The notes: generated by a model from the sequence alone, not told the origin. Shown: positions 38,192 to 48,359, counted from the stretch's first letter. The stretch: DNA of 64,000 nucleotides from Burkholderiales bacterium (GCA_019745565.1 JAIESW010000024.1:126129-190128); one strand, 5' to 3'. Translations and numbers: made by a program.

Positions 38192-39469
38192 CTATTTCAG
38201 GCGGCGCTCGAGGGCGTACAGGCTTGCCACGGGCTCGCGCTCGCGGATCAGGTGCACGGCATCGCCGTCGACCATCACTTCTGCGGCCCGGCCGCGGGTG
38301 TTGTAGTTGGAGGACTGTGCCATGCCGTAGGCGCCTGCGGACAGCACGGCGAGAAGGTCCCCTTCGGCCAGTGCCAGCCGCCGCTCGTGGCCGAGAAAAT
38401 CGCCGGTCTCGCACACGGGGCCGACGACATCGAAGACTTCACCCGCACCCGAGCGTGACCGCACCGGCACGATCTCGTGGTGCGCGTCGTACAGCGCGGG
38501 GCGGATCAGGTCGTTCATCGCCGCATCGACGATCGCGAAGTTCTTCTCCTGGCCGTGCTTGAGGTACTCCACGCGGGTGAGCAGCAGGCCGGCATTGCCG
38601 ACCAGATTGCGCCCGGGTTCGAACAGCAGGGTCTGCGGCCGATCCCCGTAGCGTTCCAGCAGCGCGGCCACGTAGGCGTCCGGTTGCGGCGGCGCTTCAT
38701 CGCGATAGCGGATGCCCAGTCCGCCGCCGAGGTCGATGTGCTCGAGCACGATGCCCGCGTCGGCCAGACGATCCACGAGCGCCAGCACCTTGTCGAGCGC
38801 ATCCACAAACGGCGCGACATCGGTGATCTGCGAACCGATGTGACAGTCGATCCCGGTCACCTGAATGCCGGGCAGACCCGCGGTCTCGCGATACAAGGCG
38901 AACGCCTCCTCGTAAGCGATGCCGAACTTGTTCTTGCGCAGACCCGTGGAGATGTACGGGTGAGTGCCCGCATCCACGTCGGGGTTCACCCGCAGGCTGA
39001 TGGCGGCGGTTCGGCCCATGGCCGTGGCCACCGACGCAAGCCGCTGCAGCTCGCTTTTCGACTCCACGTTGAAGCACAGGATGCCGGTGTCGAGCGCGAA
39101 GCGCATCTCGGCTTCCGACTTGCCCACACCCGAGAACACCACCTTGCGCGGATCGCCGCCAGCGGCGAGCACGCGCTGCAGCTCACCGCCCGAGACGATG
39201 TCGAAGCCGCTGCCGAGGCGCGCGAACAGGTCCAGCACCGCCAAGTTGGAGTTGGCCTTCATGGCGTAACAGATCAGGTGCGGCCGATTGCCGAGCGCCC
39301 GATCGAACGACTGATAGGCTGCGGTCAGCGCGGCGCGCGAGTACACCCAGCACGGCGTACCGAACCGCGCTGCGATCGCCGACAGGGGTACGCCCTCCGC
39401 GTGCAACTCGTCGCCACGGACGACGAAGGGGCTGCCGCTCAGCAGCGGGGCTGCGTCGAAGGGGTGCAC
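38192..39469 (-). CDS. lysA: Diaminopimelate decarboxylase
   Basis: 425 aa. It makes lysine from meso-diaminopimelate. PLP lysine K71 (ICYAMKANSN); ISLRVNPDVDAGTHPYI and GIDCHIGSQ in the alanine-racemase-like barrel; EPGRNLVGNAG; active-site Cys in VCETGDFL. ATG 39469 gives the standard N-terminus (FVVRGDELHAEGVPLSAIAA). Its start overlaps the end of lptM by 31 bp, closer than usual, so it is probably cotranscribed with it. Confidence 0.96.
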   Translation of the reverse strand: MHPFDAAPLLSGSPFVVRGDELHAEGVPLSAIAARFGTPCWVYSRAALTAAYQSFDRALGNRPHLICYAMKANSNLAVLDLFARLGSGFDIVSGGELQRVLAAGGDPRKVVFSGVGKSEAEMRFALDTGILCFNVESKSELQRLASVATAMGRTAAISLRVNPDVDAGTHPYISTGLRKNKFGIAYEEAFALYRETAGLPGIQVTGIDCHIGSQITDVAPFVDALDKVLALVDRLADAGIVLEHIDLGGGLGIRYRDEAPPQPDAYVAALLERYGDRPQTLLFEPGRNLVGNAGLLLTRVEYLKHGQEKNFAIVDAAMNDLIRPALYDAHHEIVPVRSRSGAGEVFDVVGPVCETGDFLGHERRLALAEGDLLAVLSAGAYGMAQSSNYNTRGRAAEVMVDGDAVHLIREREPVASLYALERRLK

Positions 39470-39591
39470 TGGCTGGCTCCGGTCTGGTTCGAATCGGTCG
39501 CGGGTTTTTGGTCCGGCAGGTACAGCGGCCCCTTGGCGCCGCAGCCGGAGGCGAGGAGCACAACGAGTGCAAGCAGGAGAGAAAGGCGCAT
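39439..39591 (-). CDS. lptM: LPS translocon maturation chaperone LptM
   Basis: 50 aa. Short lipoprotein MRLSLLLALVVLLASGCGAK: Cys17 is the lipid anchor, and GCGAKGPLYLP is the LptM (YifL) signature. LptM binds LptD/LptE in the outer membrane and helps correct disulfide formation in LptD. The lysA partner downstream is typical of betaproteobacteria. Its last ten codons lie over the lysA start in another frame. Confidence 0.88.
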   Translation of the reverse strand: MRLSLLLALVVLLASGCGAKGPLYLPDQKPATDSNQTGASQCTPSTQPRC

Positions 39592-39623
39592 GGCGGGGCG
39601 GGACGAAACGGTGAGACGCAAGT

Positions 39624-40415
39624 TTACAGCGACATGTAGTGCTGGCTCACGGCCGCCAGCTCGGTACGGGCCGCCTCGTACTCCGGAAAGATGCGGCCGA
39701 CCGCATTCCAGAACCGCTTGGAGTGGTTGAGGTGCAGCAGATGTGCCAATTCGTGGGCGATCACGTAGTCGACGATGTGTTCCGGCGCCTGCATCAGACG
39801 GTAGTTGAGGCGTACTTCGCGCTTGCCGTTGCAGCTGCCCCAACGCGTCGTGGCGCCCGACAGCAGGATCCTGGGACGTTCCACCTTGAGCAGCGGCGCG
39901 TAGTGGTCGACCCGGTCGGGAAAGTGCCGCTCCGCATGGCGGCGATACCAGCGGATGACGGCGGCACGCACGGCGGCCGGATCGTCCGGCGTCGGCGAGC
40001 GCACCTCCAGCAGGCCCTCGGGCTTGAACTCCACCAGCGTGGCGACGGGGTCGTGCACCACGGCGAGGGCGATGCTGCGGCCCAGGTAGTCGAGAGCCGC
40101 TCCGTCCGTCCAGGCGCGCCGCGGCGCCGGCGCCCGACGCGACCACTCCTCGAGCTTCGCCAGGATCCAGCGCGCGGCCTTGTGGATCTCCTCCTCCACG
40201 ACGTGCCCGCCGACCCGCCACGGCACCTGCACCGAGAGCCCCGTCTCGTCCACCAGGAACGCTATGCGCCGGCGCCGCGCGCTGCGCTTCAGTAGGTAGC
40301 GGACTTCGCGGCCGCGCAGGACGATGGTGCGAGGCTGTTCCACCTCGCGCACCGGAAACAGATCGCCGGTCAGGTCCGCGCCGTCCCGAGCCGCGCGACT
40401 TCCGTTTCGATCCAT
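39624..40415 (-). CDS. YgjP/SprT-like M48-type zinc metallopeptidase
   Basis: 263 aa. The first part (IVLRGREVRYLLKRSARRRR...VPWRVGGHVVEEEIHKAARW) and last part fit the YgjP/DUF45 family. Zinc motif HELAH at about 221-225 in DYVIAHELAHLLHLNHSKRF, with a third His about six residues later; RWGSC precedes it, as in the family. The substrate is unknown. The start ATG 40415 overlaps the plsC end by 46 bp; another start further in is possible. Confidence 0.86.
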   Translation of the reverse strand: MDRNGSRAARDGADLTGDLFPVREVEQPRTIVLRGREVRYLLKRSARRRRIAFLVDETGLSVQVPWRVGGHVVEEEIHKAARWILAKLEEWSRRAPAPRRAWTDGAALDYLGRSIALAVVHDPVATLVEFKPEGLLEVRSPTPDDPAAVRAAVIRWYRRHAERHFPDRVDHYAPLLKVERPRILLSGATTRWGSCNGKREVRLNYRLMQAPEHIVDYVIAHELAHLLHLNHSKRFWNAVGRIFPEYEAARTELAAVSQHYMSL

Positions 40416-41095
40416 CGCTCGACCTCCTGCATCAGCTGATCGGCCTTGCGTCCGTTCGGATCGATCGCAGGTCCGATGCTGACGGTGATGGTGCCGGGAT
40501 ACTTCAGGAACGCCTTCTTGCCCCACACCGTGCCGGCGTTGTGCGCGACCGGCACCACCGGCGTGCCGGTGCGGGTGGCGAGCCACGCACCGCCGACGCG
40601 GTACTCGCCGCGCTGACCGGGTGCCACCCGCGTGCCTTCGGGGTAGATCACGACCCAGAACCCTTGGGCGAAGCGCTGCCGCCCCTGGGTCACGAGCTGC
40701 TCCAGCGCGCGGCGCGCGTTGCCGCGATCGATGGCGATGGGGCTTAGCATCGCGAGACCCCAGCCGAAGAACGGGATGCGCAGCAGCTCGCGCTTCAGCA
40801 CCCAGACCTGCGGCGGAAAGATCTGCTGGAATGCGAGCGTTTCCCAGGCCGACTGGTGCTTGGAGAGGATCACCGCAGGCGTGGCGGGCAAGTGCTCGCG
40901 ACCGATCACGCGATACTTCAAGCCGCAGACGTGCGCGGCCAGCCAGACGATGGAGTGGGACCACGCCGTGATGATGCGGTACCGCGTGCGGGCCGGCAGC
41001 GGAAACGTGAGCAGCGCGATGCAGCTGAAGACCACCGTCAGTGCGATCTGTGCGATCGCGAACACCAGGGAACGGACGAACACCGCGACGTTCAC
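40370..41095 (-). CDS. plsC: 1-acyl-sn-glycerol-3-phosphate acyltransferase
   Basis: 241 aa from GTG 41095. An N-terminal membrane helix (SLVFAIAQIALTVVFSCIAL), then acyltransferase blocks: SKHQSAWETLAFQ (H-x4-E in place of H-x4-D, as often in betaproteobacterial PlsC), KRELLRIPFFGWGLAMLSPI, the YPEGTR block and VPVAHNAG. It adds the second acyl chain to make phosphatidic acid. An upstream GTG (41149) would add a charged Ala-rich stretch and touch the gmhB stop, so the start is not certain. Confidence 0.92.
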   Translation of the reverse strand: MNVAVFVRSLVFAIAQIALTVVFSCIALLTFPLPARTRYRIITAWSHSIVWLAAHVCGLKYRVIGREHLPATPAVILSKHQSAWETLAFQQIFPPQVWVLKRELLRIPFFGWGLAMLSPIAIDRGNARRALEQLVTQGRQRFAQGFWVVIYPEGTRVAPGQRGEYRVGGAWLATRTGTPVVPVAHNAGTVWGKKAFLKYPGTITVSIGPAIDPNGRKADQLMQEVERWIETEVARLGTART

Positions 41096-41150
41096 GTCCC
41101 GGCCTCGCTGCCCGTCTCGATCTGCCGCGGCCGCTGCGACCGGCCGCACG

Positions 41151-41684
41151 TCACGCGGTGATGGCTCGCACGGCCTCGGCGAGATCGGGGAACACCAGGG
41201 TGCCGGGCGGCAGGCCGCCGGCAGCCTCGGTCTTGCGGCCCTTGCCGGTCAGCACCAGCATCGGCTGGGCGCCTGCGGTATGGGCGGCCTGCAGGTCGCG
41301 CAGGGAATCGCCGACGGCGGGCATACCGGTCAACTCCAGGCCGAAGCGCTGGGAGATCTCATGGAACATGCCCGGCTTGGGCTTGCGGCATTCGCAGTTG
41401 TGGTCGGCCGCGCACGGGCAATAGAACACCGCGTCGATGCGACCGCCGTAGTGGCCGAGCGCGCGGTTCATCTTGTCGTGGATGGCGTTCAGCACGGCCA
41501 TGTCGAACAGGCCGCGCCCGACGCCGGACTGGTTGGTCGCGACCACCACGTGATACCCGGAGTGATTGAGGCGTGCGATCGCCTCGAGACTGCCGGGAAT
41601 GGGTTTCCATTCGTCCGGGCTCTTGATGAACTGGTCGCTGTCGAAGTTGATGACCCCGTCGCGATCGAGGATGACCAGCTTCAC
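41151..41684 (-). CDS. gmhB: D-glycero-beta-D-manno-heptose 1,7-bisphosphate 7-phosphatase
   Basis: 177 aa, HAD family. The nucleophile is Asp7 and the acid/base Asp9 in LVILDRDGVINFDS. The zinc loop CPCAADHNCECRKPKPGM and the phosphate-binding GDSLRDLQAA are in place. It dephosphorylates heptose bisphosphate on the way to the LPS inner core. It lies between glyS and plsC, a familiar betaproteobacterial order. Confidence 0.94.
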   Translation of the reverse strand: MKLVILDRDGVINFDSDQFIKSPDEWKPIPGSLEAIARLNHSGYHVVVATNQSGVGRGLFDMAVLNAIHDKMNRALGHYGGRIDAVFYCPCAADHNCECRKPKPGMFHEISQRFGLELTGMPAVGDSLRDLQAAHTAGAQPMLVLTGKGRKTEAAGGLPPGTLVFPDLAEAVRAITA

Positions 41685-41798
41685 GCGCGCGTGTTCCTGT
41701 AGCTCACGATGCAGAGCATAGCGAAGCGTCTGTCGCGCGTCACGTCGGCCCTGCCTGGCCGCCCCAAGAGGGCAGGCCTGTCGGGAGGGGACGTCATC

Positions 41799-43889
41799 CT
41801 AAGTGGCGAGCCGGGAGATATCCGCCACCGCGTTCATCAACCGGTCGAGCTTGGCCAGCAGGGCCAGCCGGTTCTGGCGGGTGAGTGGCTCCTCGGCCAT
41901 CACCATCACCTGGTCGAAGAACGTGTCCACCGGCTGGCGAGCACCGGCCAGCAGCTTGAGCGCGTCCGCATAGGCTTCGCTCCCCACCAGCGTGCCCACC
42001 TTCGGCGCGAGTTCGGTCACGGTAGCGAACAGCGCCTTCTCGGCGGGCTCCTGGAGCAGGCCCGATTCCGGCTCGGGGGGAACGGCGTCGGTCTTCTTGA
42101 GGATGTTGCGGATGCGCTTGTTGGCGGCAGCCAGGCTCGCGGCTTCCGGCATTGCCAGGAACGCACGCACTGCCTCGACCCGCGGGATCACCAGATCGAT
42201 CCGGGTCGGCTGTTGCGCGATGACCGCGTCCACCGTGGAGGCATCGAAGCCGCGTTCGCGCAGATAGCCGCGCAGGCGCTCCAGCATGAAGCCGTGCAGA
42301 TCGACGGCCACGCTTTCGGCGACGGTTTCGGTCGTGAACTTGGTCCGCGCGAGCTGCAGCAGCTGCATGAGATCGAGCGGCAGCTGCTTCTCGGCGAGGA
42401 TGCGCAGCACGCCGAGTGCGGCGCGGCGCAGACCGAACGGATCCTTGTCGCCGGTGGGTACGAGGCCGATGCCGTAGATGCCGGTCAGCGTGTCGAGCTT
42501 GTCCGCTAGCGCCACCGCCGCGCCGATGTTGTCCTCCGGCAGCGTGTCGTTGGCGAAGCGCGGATGGTAGTGGGCCTCGATCGCCTTGGCGACGACGTCC
42601 GCTTCGCCGTCGTGGCGCGCGTAGTACATGCCCATGACGCCCTGCAGCTCGGGGAACTCGCCCACCATGTCGGTCACCAGGTCGGCCTTGGCCAGGCGCC
42701 CGGCGCGTTCGGCCTGGTCCACGTTCGCGCGCAACAAGCCGGCGATCTCGCCGGCGAGCTTCGTGATGCGCTGGACGCGCTGCAACTGGCTGCCGAGCTT
42801 GTTGTGGTAGACGACGGCACCGAGCTTCTCGACGCGGGTCTCCAGCGGTTGCTTGCGGTCCTGGTCGAAGAAGAACTTCGCGTCGGCGAGCCGGGCGCGC
42901 AGCACGCGTTCGTTGCCGTGGACGATGTTCTGCGGGCGGTCCGTCTTGAGATTGGAAACGATCAGGAACTTCGGCAGCAGCTTGCCGGCGGCATCCACCA
43001 GCGGGAAATACTTCTGGTGCTGCTTCATCGACAGGATCAGGCATTCCTGCGGCACGGCGAGGAAGGCGGAGTCGAAGGTGCCGGCGTAAACGGCCGGAAA
43101 CTCCACGAGGGCCGTGACTTCGTCCAGCAGTGCCGCGGATTCGGCGAGCTTCGCCTGATGCTTTGTGGCCGCCTCCGACAGCGCCTGCGCGATGGCTTCC
43201 TTGCGCTGGCCGAAATCGGCGATGACCGCGCCCTCGTCACGCAGCGAGGCTTCGTACTGGTCGGCCGTGGAGATGCGGATCGATCCCTGGCCCATGAAGC
43301 GGTGGCCGAAAGTTTCGCGATCGGCCCAAAGTCCCAACACTCCCGTGGGAACCACTTCGGCACCGTGTAGCACGACGAGACGGTGGGCTGGGCGTACGAA
43401 CTGGACATCGACGCCTTCCGGTGTCTGGTACCGCATTACCTTCGGGATAGGGAGCTTCGCGATCGTATCGTCGAGCACCTCGTCGAGCGCGCTGCGCAGT
43501 GTGAGGCCTGAAGCCACGTAGTTCCGGAACAGGGTTTCCTGCTTGCCGTCGGAAGCGCGCTCAAGGTCTGTCACCTTCAGGTCGGAGGCGCCAAGTGCCG
43601 CCAGCTTCTTCGTGAGCGCTTGAGTCGGCTGGCCATTCGCATCGATCGCGACCGAAACGGGCAACACCTTCTCGCGCCGCGGCTGGTCCGGTCCCCTCTC
43701 TCGGACGTCTTGAACCAGGACTGCAATACGACGCGGCGTCGCAAAAGCGCGAAATGCGGGAGCGCCTTCGACCAGGGCACGCTGCGCCAACCCTTCGGCG
43801 ATGCCGGCCGCGAATGCGTTGCCGATGGTGTTGAGCGCCTTCGGCGGCAGTTCCTCGGTGAACAGTTCGACTAGCAGCGGCGGGTTCAT
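41799..43889 (-). CDS. glyS: Glycine--tRNA ligase beta subunit
   Basis: 696 aa. Start [20 protein letters not shown]. Conserved [52 protein letters not shown] and [19 protein letters not shown]; the C-terminal anticodon-binding region ends [20 protein letters not shown]. With GlyQ it forms the alpha2-beta2 enzyme that charges tRNA-Gly. The start overlaps the glyQ stop by 4 bp (ATGA). Downstream (41685-41798) I see only a weak palindrome. Confidence 0.96.
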   Translation of the reverse strand: MNPPLLVELFTEELPPKALNTIGNAFAAGIAEGLAQRALVEGAPAFRAFATPRRIAVLVQDVRERGPDQPRREKVLPVSVAIDANGQPTQALTKKLAALGASDLKVTDLERASDGKQETLFRNYVASGLTLRSALDEVLDDTIAKLPIPKVMRYQTPEGVDVQFVRPAHRLVVLHGAEVVPTGVLGLWADRETFGHRFMGQGSIRISTADQYEASLRDEGAVIADFGQRKEAIAQALSEAATKHQAKLAESAALLDEVTALVEFPAVYAGTFDSAFLAVPQECLILSMKQHQKYFPLVDAAGKLLPKFLIVSNLKTDRPQNIVHGNERVLRARLADAKFFFDQDRKQPLETRVEKLGAVVYHNKLGSQLQRVQRITKLAGEIAGLLRANVDQAERAGRLAKADLVTDMVGEFPELQGVMGMYYARHDGEADVVAKAIEAHYHPRFANDTLPEDNIGAAVALADKLDTLTGIYGIGLVPTGDKDPFGLRRAALGVLRILAEKQLPLDLMQLLQLARTKFTTETVAESVAVDLHGFMLERLRGYLRERGFDASTVDAVIAQQPTRIDLVIPRVEAVRAFLAMPEAASLAAANKRIRNILKKTDAVPPEPESGLLQEPAEKALFATVTELAPKVGTLVGSEAYADALKLLAGARQPVDTFFDQVMVMAEEPLTRQNRLALLAKLDRLMNAVADISRLAT

Positions 43890-44770
43890 GCGGCCACCTT
43901 CTTCGGCAGCATGGGAAATCCGAGCCGCTCGCGCGACTCGTAATACGCCTGCGCGACCATCTTCGCCAGCGTGCGGATACGGCCGATGTAGCCGGCGCGC
44001 TCGGTGGTGGAGATCGCGCCGCGCGCGTCCAGCAGATTGAACGTGTGCGCGCTCTTGAGCACCATCTCGTAGCCCGGCAGCGGCAGGCCCGCCTCGATCA
44101 GCCGCTTCGCCTCCGACTCGCAGGTGTTGAACTGCTGCAGCAGCCAGTTCACGTTCGAGTGTTCGAAGTTGTACGTGGACTGCTCGACTTCGTTCTGGTG
44201 GTACACGTCGCGGTAGGTGATGCCCGGGGTCCACGTGAGGTCGTAGACGTTTTCCACGCCCTGCAGGTACATGCACAGGCGCTCGAGGCCGTAGGTGATC
44301 TCGCCCAGGATCGGCTTGCAGTCAAGCCCGCCCACCTGCTGGAAGTAGGTGAACTGCGTGACCTCCATGCCGTTCAGCCAGACTTCCCAGCCCAGACCCC
44401 AGGCGCCGAGGGTTGGATTCTCCCAGTCGTCTTCCACGAAACGGATATCGTTGACCTTCGGATCGATGCCGATGGCGACCAGCGAACCGAGATAGAGGTC
44501 CAGGATGTCCTGCGGCGCGGGCTTCAGCACCACCTGGTACTGGTAGTAGTGCTGCAGGCGGTTTGGGTTGTCGCCGTAGCGGCCGTCCTTGGGGCGGCGC
44601 GAGGGCTGGACGTAGGCGGCGCGCCACGGTTCCGGCCCGAGGGCGCGCAGGAAGGTGGCGGTGTGCGACGTGCCGGCACCCACCTCCATGTCGATGGGCT
44701 GCAGCAGCGCGCACCCCTGTTTGCCCCAGTAGTTCTGGAGCGTGAGGATCAGGTCCTGAAAGGTCAGCAT
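43886..44770 (-). CDS. glyQ: Glycine--tRNA ligase alpha subunit
   Basis: 294 aa. [20 protein letters not shown], the class II motif 2 region ([20 protein letters not shown]), [19 protein letters not shown] and [15 protein letters not shown] are GlyQ signatures. It forms the aminoacyl-adenylate and charging site. ATG 44770 is fixed by this N-terminus, with CAGGAC near. It lies directly after the PIN toxin gene, an unusual neighbour for this operon. Confidence 0.97.
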   Translation of the reverse strand: MLTFQDLILTLQNYWGKQGCALLQPIDMEVGAGTSHTATFLRALGPEPWRAAYVQPSRRPKDGRYGDNPNRLQHYYQYQVVLKPAPQDILDLYLGSLVAIGIDPKVNDIRFVEDDWENPTLGAWGLGWEVWLNGMEVTQFTYFQQVGGLDCKPILGEITYGLERLCMYLQGVENVYDLTWTPGITYRDVYHQNEVEQSTYNFEHSNVNWLLQQFNTCESEAKRLIEAGLPLPGYEMVLKSAHTFNLLDARGAISTTERAGYIGRIRTLAKMVAQAYYESRERLGFPMLPKKVAA

Positions 44771-44855
44771 GAAACCGGAGCGGAAGCCGCGTACGGCTTC
44801 GTCGAGGAAAAAATGCGGAGGCGAATGGTACAGGGAACGGCCGGGAGGCTCCTTG

Positions 44856-45242
44856 CTACCAGATTCTCTGCACCCCGTAGGCGTCGAATGCCGGGTCGGC
44901 ACTGAGGATCGGGAACCCTTCGGTCAGCGCCTGAGCGACCAGCAGGCGATCGAACGGATCGGCGTGATGCGGAGGCAATCCTTCGACTCGCGCGGCGTGA
45001 CGAAAGTCGATGCCCAATTGTCCGATCATGTTGAGCTGCATCTGCTGGGGTACGAAGGATTCGACCGATTGCGGCAAGCGCAGCTTGCCGAGGCCTGCCT
45101 TGATGGCCATTTCCCAAACGCTCGCCACGCTCAGCACGATCGCGTTGCTTTCGTTCTTCATCGCCGCCACGGCCTTCTTGGAGAGCCGGTCGTCGGCACC
45201 CACGAACCAGAGGAAGGCGTGAGTGTCGAGCAGGATCGTCAA
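44856..45242 (-). CDS. PIN-domain toxin (VapC-like)
   Basis: 128 aa. PIN acid residues: Asp6 in [11 protein letters not shown], Glu in [17 protein letters not shown], and Asp in [18 protein letters not shown]. The LDTHAFLWF opening is typical of the PIN toxins that pair with Phd/YefM-type antitoxins. They cleave RNA when not bound by antitoxin. The start overlaps the antitoxin stop by 4 bp (ATGA). It ends 85 bp before glyQ. Confidence 0.86.
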   Translation of the reverse strand: MTILLDTHAFLWFVGADDRLSKKAVAAMKNESNAIVLSVASVWEMAIKAGLGKLRLPQSVESFVPQQMQLNMIGQLGIDFRHAARVEGLPPHHADPFDRLLVAQALTEGFPILSADPAFDAYGVQRIW

Positions 45243-45466
45243 CGCGAGTAGTCCTTGAATTCGTCGAGCGGCGCATCGAAATCAGGCGCGGTCCAGACGA
45301 GGCCCTTGGCCGACCCCGGTTTGCGTTGTCCCTGGATCGGATGCAGCGGGACCAGCTTCGCCACAGGCTTGTTGTCCTTGGCGATGATGATCTCCTCGCC
45401 CAGCATCACCTTCTGGATCAGCGCGGAAAGCTGCGCCTTCACCTCGTGAATGTTGTAGTGACCCAT
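45239..45466 (-). CDS. Phd/YefM-type antitoxin
   Basis: 75 aa. MGHYNIHEVKAQLSALIQKV and EEIIIAKDNKPVAKLVPL are the Phd/YefM DNA-binding fold; the tail ([16 protein letters not shown]) is acidic and aromatic, as in toxin-blocking regions. Translation is coupled to the PIN toxin by a 4-bp overlap. The start is ATG 45466 behind TGGAG. A palindrome at 45487-45513 is its likely operator. Confidence 0.87.
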   Translation of the reverse strand: MGHYNIHEVKAQLSALIQKVMLGEEIIIAKDNKPVAKLVPLHPIQGQRKPGSAKGLVWTAPDFDAPLDEFKDYSR

Positions 45467-45486
45467 GGATCTGGCTCCAGGAAGCA

Positions 45487-45513
45487 ATGTTGGTCATGTT
45501 AGATGACCAACAT
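45487..45513. promoter_or_regulatory. Palindromic operator of the PIN toxin-antitoxin pair
   Basis: ATGTTGGTCAT-GTTAG-ATGACCAACAT is a perfect 11-bp inverted repeat with a 5-bp centre, 21 bp upstream of the antitoxin ATG. Antitoxins of this class bind such sites to repress their own operon. Confidence 0.78.
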
Positions 45514-45549
45514 GGTCCGATCAAGTTCCCGGATGACCGGCTTCAACCT

Positions 45550-47049
45550 TCAGGCTGTCACGGCGCGGTGCCGACCGGATCGTTGTCGCGCGATCAAAGC
45601 CAGCGTGAGGGCAAGGGCCGCGAACGGAAAATTGCCAAGGTGTACATAGGGCGTTGCCCCGGCCCGGCCCTCGAGGCGCACCGTCAGCACGTCGGCCTGG
45701 AACTCCGGCAGGCTGGCCAGCACGTGTCCGCGATGGTCGATGGCGGCGGTCACGCCGGTGTTGGTCGCCCGCAGCATCGGCCGGCCGGTCTCCAGCGCCC
45801 GCATCTGCGAGGCCTGCAGATGCTGTTCCGATGCCCACGAATCGCCGTACCAGGCGTCGTTCGTCACGTTCGCCAGCAGCGTTGCCTCGGGCAGCTGCCG
45901 GATGATCTCCTCGCCGAACACGTCCTCGTAGCAGATGTTGACGGCCACTTTCTGCCCTGCGACCGCGAGCGGCTTCTGGCGCGCGTCGCCGCGGGTCTGG
46001 TCCGACAGGGGAATGTGGAGCCAGCCGTTGATGACCGGGCCGAGCAGCACCTTGAACGGAATGAACTCGCCGAAAGGGACCAGATGATGCTTGCGATAGA
46101 TCTGGCGCGGTGACGAACCGATGCTCACGACCGAGTTGAAGAAGCGGTCGCTGCCCGGCGGATCGTTCTCGAAGACTCCCACCAGCAGGTCGCCGCCGTT
46201 CTCGCGCGCATGATCTGCCAATCGTTGCAGGTAAGGTTCCGGCACCTCGTTCAGCAGCAACGGCAGCGCCGTCTCCGGCAGGATCACGAGCGGACTGCGG
46301 GTGCGCGAGACCAGCTCCTCGAAGTTGACCAGCGTCATGAGCAGCTTGTCCTCGCGGAACTTGAGTTCCTGCGCGACGTTGCCCTGGACCAGGGTCACGT
46401 CGAGGGGCGGACCGATGGGGCGGGTCCACGGGACGAAGCTCAGTGCGGCCCCGATCAACACCAGGGCGACGACGCTGCCTGCGGCGCGTTTCCATCGCGC
46501 GGTCCTGAAGCCCTCGATTGCCGCAGCGATCCCCGCAGCGACGAGCCCGACGGTCAGCGAAACGCCGAAAACGCCCAGCAACGGGGCGAATCCCGCCAGC
46601 GGGCTCCAGGGCACCTGCGAGTATCCGATGGTGAGCCACGGAAACCCGGTGAAGATCCAGCCGCGCAGCCACTCGGAGAGTGCCCAGCAGGCCGGAAACG
46701 CGATCCACCAGAACTGCGGGGCGAAGCGCTTGGCGGCGTAGAGCGCTGCGGCGGGATACAGAGCGAGAAACGCCGCGAACACCGCGGTCGCGGTCGCCGC
46801 CAGGACGGCCGGCATCGCCCCGTAGACGTGCAGTGCGACGTAGATCCAACGGATGCCGAAGACGAACAGCCCGAAGCCGAATGCGTAGCCCAGCAACGCG
46901 GCGGATCGTGGCGTGGCTGCACGGTTGCCCAGCCAGGCCAGCACGGCGAGCGAGGCGATCGGCAGGACGAAGACGTTAAGCGGCGCGAACCCGAGCACCG
47001 CGACCGCCCCGGCCGCGAACGCCGTCGCCGGCGCCGCGAACCGCCTCAT
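45550..47049 (-). CDS. lnt: Apolipoprotein N-acyltransferase
   Basis: 499 aa. Several N-terminal membrane helices, then the nitrilase-like periplasmic domain with catalytic Glu in VILPETALPLLL, Lys in IYRKHHLVPFGEF and Cys in VNICYEDVFGEE. It adds the third acyl chain to lipoproteins. GRAGATPYVHLGNFPF near the end is usual. Start ATG 47049 overlaps the corC stop by 4 bp, so the two are coupled. Confidence 0.95.
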   Translation of the reverse strand: MRRFAAPATAFAAGAVAVLGFAPLNVFVLPIASLAVLAWLGNRAATPRSAALLGYAFGFGLFVFGIRWIYVALHVYGAMPAVLAATATAVFAAFLALYPAAALYAAKRFAPQFWWIAFPACWALSEWLRGWIFTGFPWLTIGYSQVPWSPLAGFAPLLGVFGVSLTVGLVAAGIAAAIEGFRTARWKRAAGSVVALVLIGAALSFVPWTRPIGPPLDVTLVQGNVAQELKFREDKLLMTLVNFEELVSRTRSPLVILPETALPLLLNEVPEPYLQRLADHARENGGDLLVGVFENDPPGSDRFFNSVVSIGSSPRQIYRKHHLVPFGEFIPFKVLLGPVINGWLHIPLSDQTRGDARQKPLAVAGQKVAVNICYEDVFGEEIIRQLPEATLLANVTNDAWYGDSWASEQHLQASQMRALETGRPMLRATNTGVTAAIDHRGHVLASLPEFQADVLTVRLEGRAGATPYVHLGNFPFAALALTLALIARQRSGRHRAVTA

Positions 47050-47882
47050 GTCTCGACGGGCGCTTTTCTTTCCACCAGCAGCGAGTGCACGCGGCGGCTG
47101 TCGGCGCGCAGCACCTTGAAGGTGAAATCGTCGATCGCCATCTCTTCGCCGCGCTTGGGCACCCGACCGAAGCGGCTCATCACCAGGCCGCCGACGGTGT
47201 CGTAGTCTTCGTCGCTGTACTCGGTCTGGAACGCGGCGTTGAAATCGGCGATCTCGGTGGTGGCCTTCACGCGGTGCCGCCCGCCCGGCTGCGACACGAT
47301 GTTGTCCTCGGTCTCGTCGAAGTCGTACTCGTCCTCGATGTCGCCGACGATCTGCTCCAGCACGTCCTCGATGGTGACCAGCCCGGCGACCCCGCCGTAC
47401 TCGTCCACCACGATGGCGATGTGGTTGCGGTTGGAGCGAAACTCCTTCAGCAACACGTTGAGGCGCTTCGACTCGGGAATGAACACCGCCGGCCGCAGCA
47501 TCTCGCGCACGTCGAACTCCTCGCCGGCGTAGTAGCGCAGCAGGTCCTTCGCGAGCAGGATGCCGATCACCTTGTCCTTGTCGCCGTCGATCACCGGAAA
47601 GCGCGAGTGCGCCGTTTCGATCACGAACGGGATGAAGGCCTCGGGCGCGTCGTTGATGTCGATCACGTCCATCTGGGCGCGCGGCACCATGATGTCGCGC
47701 GCCTGCATGTCGGCCACCTGCAGCACGCCCTCGATCATGGCGAGGGCGTCCGCGTCCATGAGATTGCGTTCGAAGGAGGAGTGCAGCAGCTCGAGGAGCT
47801 GCTCCCGGTCCTCCGGCTCGCGCATCAGGATGGCGCCGAGCCGTTCTAGCAGGGTGGGTTTGCCGGAGTGCGGACTTTCCAT
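47046..47882 (-). CDS. corC: CorC/YbeX family CBS-domain protein
   Basis: 278 aa, no membrane domain. Two CBS domains (about 70-190: [20 protein letters not shown] and [20 protein letters not shown]), then a CorC_HlyC transporter-associated domain ([20 protein letters not shown]). The product is linked to Mg2+/Co2+ handling and ribosome-related stress. It stands upstream of lnt and downstream of ybeY, the standard phoH-ybeY-corC-lnt order. Confidence 0.93.
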   Translation of the reverse strand: MESPHSGKPTLLERLGAILMREPEDREQLLELLHSSFERNLMDADALAMIEGVLQVADMQARDIMVPRAQMDVIDINDAPEAFIPFVIETAHSRFPVIDGDKDKVIGILLAKDLLRYYAGEEFDVREMLRPAVFIPESKRLNVLLKEFRSNRNHIAIVVDEYGGVAGLVTIEDVLEQIVGDIEDEYDFDETEDNIVSQPGGRHRVKATTEIADFNAAFQTEYSDEDYDTVGGLVMSRFGRVPKRGEEMAIDDFTFKVLRADSRRVHSLLVERKAPVET

Positions 47883-47906
47883 GTTCGCGTGTGGCGGTCG
47901 GGACCT

Positions 47907-48359
47907 TCAGGCCGCGATGCGATAGGGGTCAGGATACCCCAGTTCCGTGACGATCCGGATTTCCAGCGCTTCCATGCGGCGCGCTTCGCGGGTCTTCTCG
48001 TGATCGTAGCCCTGGAGGTGCAGCATGCCGTGCACGACCAGATGGGCCCAATGGGCCTCCGGCGTCTTGCCTTGCTCCCGGGCCTCGCGGGCGATAACGG
48101 GGGCGCAAAGCGCGATGTCGCCCACGGTGGCGGGATCGTGGCCATAGACGAACGTGAGGACGTTCGTGGCGTAGTCCTTCCCCCGGAATTCGCGGTTCAA
48201 CCGCCGTCCCTCGGCCGCACCGACGATGCGCAGCGTGACCGCACAGTCCCGCTCGAGCGCCACCTTCGCCCAGCGGCGCAGCCGGGTGCGCGTCGGCGCG
48301 CGGGCTTCGTCCACGGCGTACTGCACGGCCAGCGACAGTCGCGGGGGCGTGGGGCTCAC
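47907..48359 (-). CDS. ybeY: Endoribonuclease YbeY (16S rRNA maturation)
   Basis: 150 aa. The metal motif H-x3-H-x5-H is present as VHGMLHLQGYDH; LNREFRGKDYATNVLTF precedes it. YbeY acts in rRNA 3'-end processing and ribosome quality control. Start ATG 48359 overlaps the phoH stop by 4 bp. Confidence 0.94.
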   Translation of the reverse strand: MSPTPPRLSLAVQYAVDEARAPTRTRLRRWAKVALERDCAVTLRIVGAAEGRRLNREFRGKDYATNVLTFVYGHDPATVGDIALCAPVIAREAREQGKTPEAHWAHLVVHGMLHLQGYDHEKTREARRMEALEIRIVTELGYPDPYRIAA

